Of a stretch of DNA of 9,643 nt, positions 1 to 7,800 are shown one piece after another (position 1 is the first letter of the stretch; every line of letters begins with the position of its first letter). The stretch is from NCBI GenBank assembly GCA_030018875.1, contig JASEHK010000041.1:1-9643 (forward strand). Direction: 5' to 3'. Source of the DNA: Endomicrobiia bacterium. GTDB lineage: Bacteria; Elusimicrobiota; Endomicrobiia; PHAN01. The notes under the pieces were generated by a model, which did no database searches, was not told the DNA's origin, and saw only the letters and a program-made list of their open reading frames with translations. The translations under genes were made by a program, and so were the position numbers.

Positions 1-776
1 ATTCTCGAATTTTTTATCGCAGGGGTGATGTATCTTATGCCGCCGCGCGTGGGTAAGATATTGACTTGTTTTGTGTCAAGGTTGATTATATTTATCCTGC
101 CGTCGTTTGTTCCGACGGCGAGTATATTTCCGTCGAGAGCCGGCGAAGAAAAGCCGTATTGCGACAGGTTTATCCTGTCTTTAATCGCGCCGTCGGCGGG
201 ATTTACCGCGACGACATCGGTTCCGGGCGAACCGGACATAAAATAAAGTATGTCTTTGTAGATGACGGGCGAGGAGACGTTGGCGTTTCCCGTCGCAAGC
301 GTCCACACGATTTCGCCCGTCGCGCGGTCAAAACAATAAACGACGCCGTCGCGCGAAAGAGATATGACGCGGTTTTTCCAGACGCAAGGCGAAGAGTCAA
401 CCCATCCGTCGGTCGAGTACTGCCAGAGAACTTCTCCGTCGGAGGCGCGCCACGCCCAGACCGCCCCGTCGCGCGCGCCGGCGAATACTGCGCCGTCATA
501 AACCGACGGCGCGGCAACGAACTCGCCCTGTACGTCGAAACTCCAAAGCGGCGAGATTTTGGGATAAGCGCATTCAAGCGCATTGCCGGTTCTCGCCGGC
601 CCCTTTTGAAAGGCCGTCCACGAGGCGGCATGAAGCGTTACCGCCGAGAACAACGATATAAAAACCACTGTCATTGCGAGGGGCAAAGCCCCGAAGCAAT
701 CCCCCCGCAAGTAAGATTGCTTCGCCCTTTCAGGGCTCGCAATGACATTAATTGTTGCGGCATATATCTTTTTCAT
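1..776 (-). CDS. Secreted PQQ-repeat (BamB-like) beta-propeller protein, 3' end cut by the window
   Basis: The frame opens at ATG (776-774) and runs 258 codons without a stop to the window edge, so the C-terminus is missing. Residues 1-50 form a signal peptide interrupted by a palindromic element (residues 11-36). The mature part opens with SWTAFQKGPARTGNA and LWSF, the usual entry to a PQQ-type propeller. Four blade motifs follow: FAGARDGAVWAW (about residues 98-109) then GEVLW; SLSRDGVVYCFD (139-150) then GEIVW; a degenerate blade at 178-195; and AVGTNDGRINIIN (220-232). Such propellers usually have 7-8 blades, so roughly half is visible. Known members include BamB, an outer-membrane assembly factor, and quinoprotein dehydrogenases. 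I see no catalytic or PQQ-binding residues, so enzyme activity is not supported. It lies 30 bases behind a giant gene that also ends in a propeller, probably in one operon. The fold is fairly sure, the export likely, the role unknown. Confidence 0.85.
   Translation of the reverse strand, partial: MKKIYAATINVIASPERAKQSYLRGDCFGALPLAMTVVFISLFSAVTLHAASWTAFQKGPARTGNALECAYPKISPLWSFDVQGEFVAAPSVYDGAVFAGARDGAVWAWRASDGEVLWQYSTDGWVDSSPCVWKNRVISLSRDGVVYCFDRATGEIVWTLATGNANVSSPVIYKDILYFMSGSPGTDVVAVNPADGAIKDRINLSQYGFSSPALDGNILAVGTNDGRINIINLDTKQVNILPTRGGIRYITPAIKNSR
627..776 (-). other. Signal peptide region of the propeller gene, split by an inserted element
   Basis: Residues 1-10 (MKKIYAATIN) look like the charged n-region and the start of a hydrophobic core. 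Residues 37-50 (VVFISLFSAVTLHA) look like the rest of the core and the c-region, with possible cleavage near HA/AS at about 50-51. Residues 11-36 come from the palindromic element and carry charges (E16, R17, K19, R24, D26). Joined without the element, the two ends make a classical signal peptide. With it, residues 28-50 still form a hydrophobic stretch behind a long n-region of net positive charge, so export may survive. An alternative start at M35, inside the element, would give a short hydrophobic leader without positive charge. Cleavage and function are inferred. Confidence 0.7.
670..746. repeat. 77-bp dispersed palindromic element (CATTGCGAG...CTCGCAATG class)
   Basis: Two 32-nt arms (670-701 and 715-746) face each other across a 13-nt centre (702-714). 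The outer 11 nt, gtcattgcgag and ctcgcaatgac, are perfect inverted repeats, as are the inner 10 nt, cgaagcaatc and gattgcttcg. Between them each arm has its own short hairpin, gggc-aaa-gccc on the left and ccct-ttc-aggg on the right. One more complementary pair (669/747) extends the ends to 79 bp. No target-site duplication is evident. The sequence class is familiar from dispersed repeats in many bacterial genomes, whose translation often shows up as CHCE...DEAI-like peptides; here a plus-strand frame gives HCEGQSPEAI. It encodes no protein of its own, so any mobility would need outside help. It lies wholly inside a coding sequence, in frame. Confidence 0.85.
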
Positions 777-806
777 AACATCACCATTGCGGTCACTTCA
801 CGACTT
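777..806 (-). promoter_or_regulatory. 30-base gene junction with a weak ribosome binding site
   Basis: Between the TAA of the giant gene (807-809) and the ATG at 776 there are only 30 bases. Minus-strand GGTGA (785-781), four bases before the ATG, is the only Shine-Dalgarno-like sequence and it is weak. No terminator hairpin or promoter is visible here. This fits co-transcription, with reading into the second gene from the first. Confidence 0.4.
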
Positions 807-1841
807 TTACGGCTCGACGCAATACATTTTCCCGTCGGTGGAACCGAAATATATCCTGACCGGAGGGCCAGAGTCATAGACGGGCGAGGTCCTTACTTTT
901 CCGCCCGTGGCAACCGGAAATTTCGGCAGACGCGCGCCCGCCGCGGCGTCGAGACCATAGAAATATCCGTCGTCGGAGCCGAAATAAATCTTGCCGCCGA
1001 CAACTATGGGGTCGGTTCTTATGGGGCCGCCGGTCGCGAAACTCCAAAGTATCTGGCCGGTCAGGGCGTTTGCTTTGTAAAGTTTTCCGTCGTCGCAGCC
1101 GAAATAAACGCTCGGGCTCGCCTCCCAGTCGTACCACGGAGAGGAGCGTACCGGCGACGATAAAGACACATCCGTCCACCCGGGCGGAACCGAAGTAAGA
1201 TTCGACGATGTGCGCTTCCTGAGTTTTCCGTCGTCGGAGCCGAAGAAAACTTCGTGCGTGTTCAGGGAAGCGTCAAGTTTGCCCGATATAAGATACGGCG
1301 AAGTATAAACCCCTGTCAAGCCGGTAGTTTCCGCGGTTTTGGTTCCGTAGACGTTTTCCAGACGATACATCCCGCCGACGGACGTTCCGAACCAGACGGC
1401 GTTGACGTCGGGCGTCCAATCGTCAATCGTCGGAATTTTCATCGGGGCGCCCGATATCCCGGGCAATGTCTGCCAACCTGAAACTTCGGCGCCGCCCTTA
1501 TCTATTTTGTAGAACCTGCCCTCTTGGGTTCCGGCGAATATCACCGGATTATTATTGTCCAGCGTCTGAGTCAGTGAAGTAATACGCGAATTATTGAGAT
1601 TTAGCGACCATAAAACCTGCGCGGAAGTGGTGTTGTCTTTTATTTTAACGAGGTCGCCGCTCTGCGTGGTTATGTAGGAAACGGTGCTCGGCTCGTAGAG
1701 GAGCCACGACGGAGAATATACTTCTGTTATGGGACTGCCCGCGTTGTAATTCCATTTAACCGTGCCGGACGAGTCAAGATTTCTAAGTATTCCGTCGGAG
1801 CCGCCGACGAAAGAGCCGGTCACGGCGTACGAAGCGCTCAA
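807..1841 (-). other. C-terminal PQQ-like propeller with about eight blades
   Basis: Residues 2600-2943 carry eight blade motifs about 45 residues apart: VGGSDGILRNLD (2611-2622), TTQSGDLVKIKD, AGTQEGRFYKID, FGTSVGGMYRLE, FGSDDGKLRKRT, FGCDDGKLYKAN, FGSDDGYFYGLD and FGSTDGKMYCVE (2931-2942). Between blades come SSP-x-Y/W or TDP-I/TSPV turns and TGQILWSF-like strands. The protein stops one residue after the last motif, so the final blade probably closes the ring with an N-terminal strand. The next gene also encodes such a propeller. No quinone-binding residues are evident. Confidence 0.8.
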
Positions 1842-4800
1842 CGACAACTGGACGGTATCGTTCAGAATAACACCCGCCGGCGCGACGGGTGCAGGGTACT
1901 GCGTGCCCGCGGGGGGCGGAGCGGGAGCGATTATCGTCGGAGTGGACGCGACGACGAGAGCGTACTGCGCAAGCGGTTGCGTCACGTCTGAAAACGCGTC
2001 GCGCAGCGTTATTGCCGATGGCACGAGCAGGACTTTGAAACTCGGCGGATTGTTCTGATGCGCGTAGGAAGACAACTCGACGACGAGGAAATAAAATCTT
2101 TCCGTCTGCGGCGAAATCATAGCATAAGAACCGTCGGGATTGTCAATGTGAATAATTTGCGTGCCGCCGAAAATCTCGAAAGCGGTTTTACCGAGTTCGG
2201 CCGCGGTGGCAGTATCAAACCCGCTGAGATATTTTCCGTCGGAATCCGAATCGGGAATAAGAAACATCTTTTCAAAAAGATTTTGCGCCTGCTCGTCCGT
2301 AAGTGCCTGATCGTCAGGCGAACGCAGGGCGATTTCGATTTTTTCCATCTCGACTCCGGCGGCTCCGACGGGCGAGTTATTTTTGATACCTATGCGCAGG
2401 GCGGCCGCTTTCTGCGAAACGTTCAATACAGCCCCGGCGGTCATAAGCGAGACGGCGCTGATGGTGGGAGTGGACGCGTCATAGGCGACGTTGTCTATCG
2501 TCAAGGCCGGGGCGGCAGCCGAGCCGTTGTCGGTCACAAGAGTTATTTTATAAACCGCTCCGTTGACGAGACGCCCGCCGTCCGTGTCGTTGACGTCGAG
2601 CCAAACTTGAACGGCAGTCTGCGGCGAAGTCAAAGACGGGTCGAAACCGATGTCGGCAAGCCGGTAAGCATGCGGCGATTTATCGTCGGTGGCTCCGCCC
2701 GTGCGAACGAACCAGAGGGCGTTGTTCTTTCCGGACGACGAGTTTTCTCCGAGGGTTAGCGCAATCTTTGCCCGACGCGGAATGTACGTTCCCGACGGCG
2801 GATAAGCGAGCGTGTTCGACGCGGCCGGCGAGGGATTATAGTTTCTGGCGGCGTATGAGCGCGCGGATAGAACTGCGAAGGCGGCATCGTTTCCGTCGGA
2901 GGGATACCTGCCTATCGAGGTTGCGGCGGACGCCGGAGCGCTCTGAGGAAAAGACACCGGTTCGGCCTTGTAGTTTCTGTAAAGGTATTGTGCCCCGGTC
3001 TGCCATGTCACACGATCTACGACCTGGCCCGCGGCATTTTCGAGAACGGCGAAATCGGACGAGGCGTCAAATCCCGAAGCGCCGAAAGCGACGCTCCACG
3101 TCTTGCCCGTCCCGTCAACGGAAGAAAAATCGGCGATTGCAAACGCCTGCGGATAAATCGTTCTCGTAGAGACGAACGGAACGCCGGCCGAGTTGCGCAG
3201 ACGCAGCCACCAGACCGCCAGCGTCGAAGCCGAGACGTTGTAAATTTCAACGAACTCCTCCGACGAAGAATAGTCTATTTCGTTTATCCTCAGCGGCGAT
3301 GTGGATATCGCATTGGCGGCATTTTGCGTCGGGGTCGGATCTTTTTCAAAGAATGTATTGCCGTCGGAAATTCTCGCCAGCGACTGCCCGGAAGCAAGCA
3401 CTGGCCATTGGGCTATGTCCACCATGATATTGTTATCGTTCAAAAGTTTCACGTGATAACTCATGCCCCCGTCCAGATTCAGACCCGTTATCGCAAGAAA
3501 TCCGCAGGGTGTTATGCTGCTTGCCTCGATGCCCGTCCATACTGTCGCTTCGCCTCCGGGCGCGACGATTGAGCCCTGATTGTAAATCAGTTTCCAGTTA
3601 TTCAAAGTTTGCGTCGAGGGGATATCGCTGTAAAGCTCGACCCATGAACCGGCGCCTTGAGCGAAGATTTCGTTTATGTGAATATTTTCTATTCTCGGCA
3701 ATGAGCCCGTGGAGTTGGATATATCCGACCAGTTGTGGGCCGGATTCGGCGGTGAAGCGACTTTGTCCCTCGTCCTTACGCAGAAATAATAGGTGGTATT
3801 GAGGTCAAGACCGGTTATAGTAATTGATTCTCTGCCCGACGGAGATTTTGGCGCAAGATTATTCGCCAACGTTGTAGCGGAATTGAATATCGGCAAAGTC
3901 GTAATCGGATAGGTGGCATATTTGATGAGATAAGCGCCGCCGGAATTGTCGCCTGCCGCGCCGTTGTCGCCGGGCGGCGTCCAAGACAAGTCCACCGAGC
4001 CGCGGAAAGTTCCGCGCGAGGCCGACAAATCCGTCAGGGCGGCGGGCGGAACGGTGTCTTTCAGTATGACGAAAGCGTCGGCCCACGACGATGCGTTCCC
4101 CGCGAGGTCGCGGGCATTTACCGTCACGTAGTTCGTTCCGGCGCGCAGCAGTTCCCAGTGCCCGCCGTTCAAATTCCAATTTTCCGAGAATGAAATCCCG
4201 CCCGGCGCGTAATTGAAAATCGTTCCCGTGGCGATCACGACTCCGGCCTGATTCGAGGAGACGTTCACGAAATACTGCGCCGTTGTCAGGAGCGACAATC
4301 CGGTTTGATCATTGAACGTGATATTAAACGAGCGGCCCGCCGTTTGCGGGTCAACGTTGTGCCACGTGGTGAGACCGCCGAAAAGATTGTTGGTCATCGT
4401 CGGCGGCTCCGTATCTTTCTGAACGTAAAACGCATCGGGTAGCGCGATATTGTTTCCGACGCTGTCGTAAATTTTGAGCGAAACATACGAGCGCGCGCGG
4501 GTCAAACTCCCCCAAGTCGCGGCGGACAAATTCCAATCGCTCGTGTAGGAGTCGGAGTTCAGTCCCGTCAGTTCGTCGGTATAATTTCTGTAAACGCCCG
4601 CTCCGCCCGCGGACGACGCCAGCCGCGATTCCACCTTCGAAAGTTTCGAACCGCCTGCGTCGAAGAAATCCACGTTATAAATTCCCGAGTTAGATGAACG
4701 CCATGTGTCGTCGCCCGTCTGATAATTTGCATAACTCGGCGCGACGGTGTCGTGCTTGTCAAACGCCAGCGCGAAAAATTCATAAACACCGTTGGAGCCG

Positions 4801-7800
4801 AGGGCGGCGAGCGGCGTTCCGCCCGCCCAGTCGGAGCCCGTCCATACGAGCGCTCTCAACGAAACAGAGCCGGCGGCGCCGGCATTTGCGCCCAACAAAA
4901 TCATTTTATTGGAATTAGGGTCAGGCGTGAGCGCGAGCCATCTTAAGTCGGTATTGTTACCGAGGTCGTAAGTCGTATAAGTTGTGACGGCTGACCAGTT
5001 GGATGCTGACGACCACACGGAGTAAGAAACATTTCTGGCCGGAGCCGCCGAAAGAATCCCGACGGAAATACATCTGCCCGTGTCTTTTTCCCACGCAATA
5101 TCCACGAGACGGGGCGTGGCGGCATCGCACGTCGCGGAAAGTTCCGTCGGGGAAGTCCATGACATACTTGATGCAAACTGGTTCCATACCGCCACATTCC
5201 AGTCGGAGCCGGTGTCAATCGAAGCCATGGCGATACGATTCGACCCGCTCATGCTGTCGGCCGCAAGTTTTATCCAGTTGGCGCCGGCAGCGGCGGCAAT
5301 GTTGGGCCCCGCGACATCTATCGTGCCCCACACCGAGGCGGTGGTGGACCACATCGCGTATTTGGTAGATGTTCCCTGTCCCCAAAGGATGAGACAGTTC
5401 CCCCTCGTCGTCTCCCATGCGACGTCATAGCACTGATACGCCGATGTGTAGACCACGTTGGCTCCGGTCGTCAGAAGCGCGTTGTTGGCCCAGGACGAAC
5501 CGTTCCATCGGTACGCGTACATCTTGCCGTTGGCGTCCGCCGTCACGAGCATTATTTCGTTCGTCCCCGGCCGCGCCTCCAGACGCACCCACCTGACAAG
5601 CGCGGTCCCTCCGACGGTAAGCGGCGCGGCGGCGGTTACCCATGAAGCCGCGGTCGAAGACCATATTCTATAAATGATTTCGCCAGTCGTCGCCGAACGC
5701 CACACAACCATAGCGCGCCCTGTCGTTTGTTCGTAAGCGATGTCGAGCGGGCGGTAGGCCGCGTCGGCGGAGGCAATCGTCGTCAATAATTCGGGCGACG
5801 ACCACTGTAAGGCGCCGCCGTCCCATCTTTGAAAATAAATCTGGCCGCCGGAACTCAAAGTCGCCAGAACTTTTTCGTTTCTGACGACGGGGCACGCCTT
5901 CAGAACCGACCAGTAAATCGTCGCGGCTGCGTTATTTGCGTTGGACGGCCCCGTCCAGGACGCGCCGGCGGAAGTCGTCCTGTAATATCTCGGATATGCG
6001 AGAGTCCCTTCGCCGTAACACAGGATTCCGTCGGCCGGCCCCGACGGGCGCGCCTGGACCGAAACGGTGTTCGAAAGAACCGAGTAGTTCGCTCCGGGCG
6101 ACGCGAAATCATAAGCTTTGATTCCGAACCAGTAGGTAACGCCGGGTGTCAGACCTATCAACGTTTTTTCTTCCTGCGACTCCGGAGAGAGAGGACCCCA
6201 GGACTGATCATAAACGGCTCCCGCTGTCCATTGCGACTCGCCGAAGGAATAAGTGGCGTATCTTATTTCGTAGCCCTTCGCATCGCCGGAGAAAACGTTG
6301 TCTCCGACGGCAACCCACGAAAGAAACACCTCGCCCGGGTCCAAAGTTTCAGGAGCAGAACCGACTAATGTCGTTATCTGGGCGGGCGGAATTCTCTTCG
6401 CCCACGCGGACGCGCTCGAAGGCAGGACAGCGTAATTATTCGCTTTGTCCTTAGGAAGTATTCCGAGCCAGTAGGTTGTTCCTTCGACGAGACCTGTGAC
6501 CGTCGCCGTCTCCGTCACCGACGGCGGCGAGGGCGACGCGATGTAAAAAGTCGCGCCCGAAGCGAGAAAATCATCAGGCGACGAGAACGCTGAAGTTTTA
6601 TATTTCAGAAGATAATTTGCCGTCCTTCTGTTCGACGCGTCGGTTACGGCGTCGTCGGCGGAGGATGTCCACGACAGCGATATTTCTCCGCCGGAAGAGC
6701 CTTGACCGGCGGCGAGGTTCGTTACATTGTCCGGGGGGATAGTATCTTTCAGCACGCGGAAAACATCCGTCAGAGAAGTGACGTTTCCGAGATCGTCGCG
6801 GCAACCCAGCGAAACATAATTCGTGCCCGGGGACAACAGCGCGAAATCAATGCCCCAGTCGGCGGCGTAAAGATTTTGCGGTTCGCTCAAGGCAAATATC
6901 GTGGTCAATCCGATGAGCGGCGCGCCGGACATTGCCGGTTGTCCGTAAACCGTGTAAGAGGCGGCCTTCACCCCTATGCCGTCGTCGCGGAAATCAACGT
7001 TATGCATTCTCGGGGCATTGTCCCACGACACAGAGGCGGGCTCGTTGTTTATTATCACCGGCGGCGCGGTGTCTTTTTTGACATAGAAAACGAAACTCGC
7101 GTAATCCGTCGTATTGCCGGCGATGTCGGAACTCCGAACGAAGACAAAATTATATCCCTGCGCGAGCGAGCCGAAAACGGAATCTATATTCCAATTATCC
7201 GTATAATGCGTCGTTCTCGACGGAAGCGCGTAACTGAAAATCGTCCGCCACGACGTCAATGGCGTTCCGGCCGCCATCCCGTCGGAATTCGTCGAAAGAT
7301 AAACGATGTATTCCGCTCCCCTCAAACCCGACGACGCCGACGATGCCGGCAAATCGAAGAAATCCACATCGTAGAAAGTACCCGCCGACGGGCGCCAATT
7401 ATCGTCGCCGGTCTGATTGTCCGCGACGTAGGGTTTCGTCAAATCTATCGTAATTTCCGACGACGCGGAGATACTGTAATTTCCCGCGTTGTCCAGAGTC
7501 CGCACACGCCACCACGAGCGCGATTGTGCAAGCGTGAGGTTTGCGCCTTGAGCCAGAGTCGCGGAACTCTGGCTCAAGTCACCGCCGAAGTTCGCGTCGG
7601 TGGAAACCTCAATTTCATAATGTTTCAAACCCGCGGGTCCCGCATCGTCGGCTGCGCTCCATTGGAATGCGACGGAAGCCGTGCTCGTCCTGGTATCGTT
7701 CGCGGGCAAAATCAATGAAGGCGCGAAAGGCGAGGAAATATCCACGGCAAACATCCTCGTCGAAGAATATGACGAATAGTTGCCCGCGCGGTCGCGGGAC

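Noticed and set aside
203..631. Minus-strand open frame of 142 codons
   Set aside because: It is in a different frame from the propeller gene that covers the same bases. Its product is Arg- and Pro-rich with no motif, so it is a shadow.
670..746. The palindrome as a tRNA-like gene or intrinsic terminator
   Set aside because: The size and cross-like fold resemble a tRNA, but there is no T-loop sequence or acceptor CCA context. No T-run follows the stem on either strand, and the element sits inside an open reading frame.
773..787. Mini-frame ATG GTG ATG TTA TGA overlapping the ATG of the propeller gene
   Set aside because: Four codons with no ribosome binding site are likely to be chance, although the ATGA overlap could in principle couple translation.
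66..1163. Long plus-strand open frame of 365 codons
   Set aside because: It is antisense to both minus-strand genes, spans their junction, is Arg-rich and has no recognisable domain. The minus-strand frames show clear propeller repeats here.
6702..7718. Plus-strand open frame of 338 codons
   Set aside because: It lies opposite A, B and FN3 modules of the giant gene. Its Arg-rich low-complexity product is typical of a shadow of GC-rich coding sequence.
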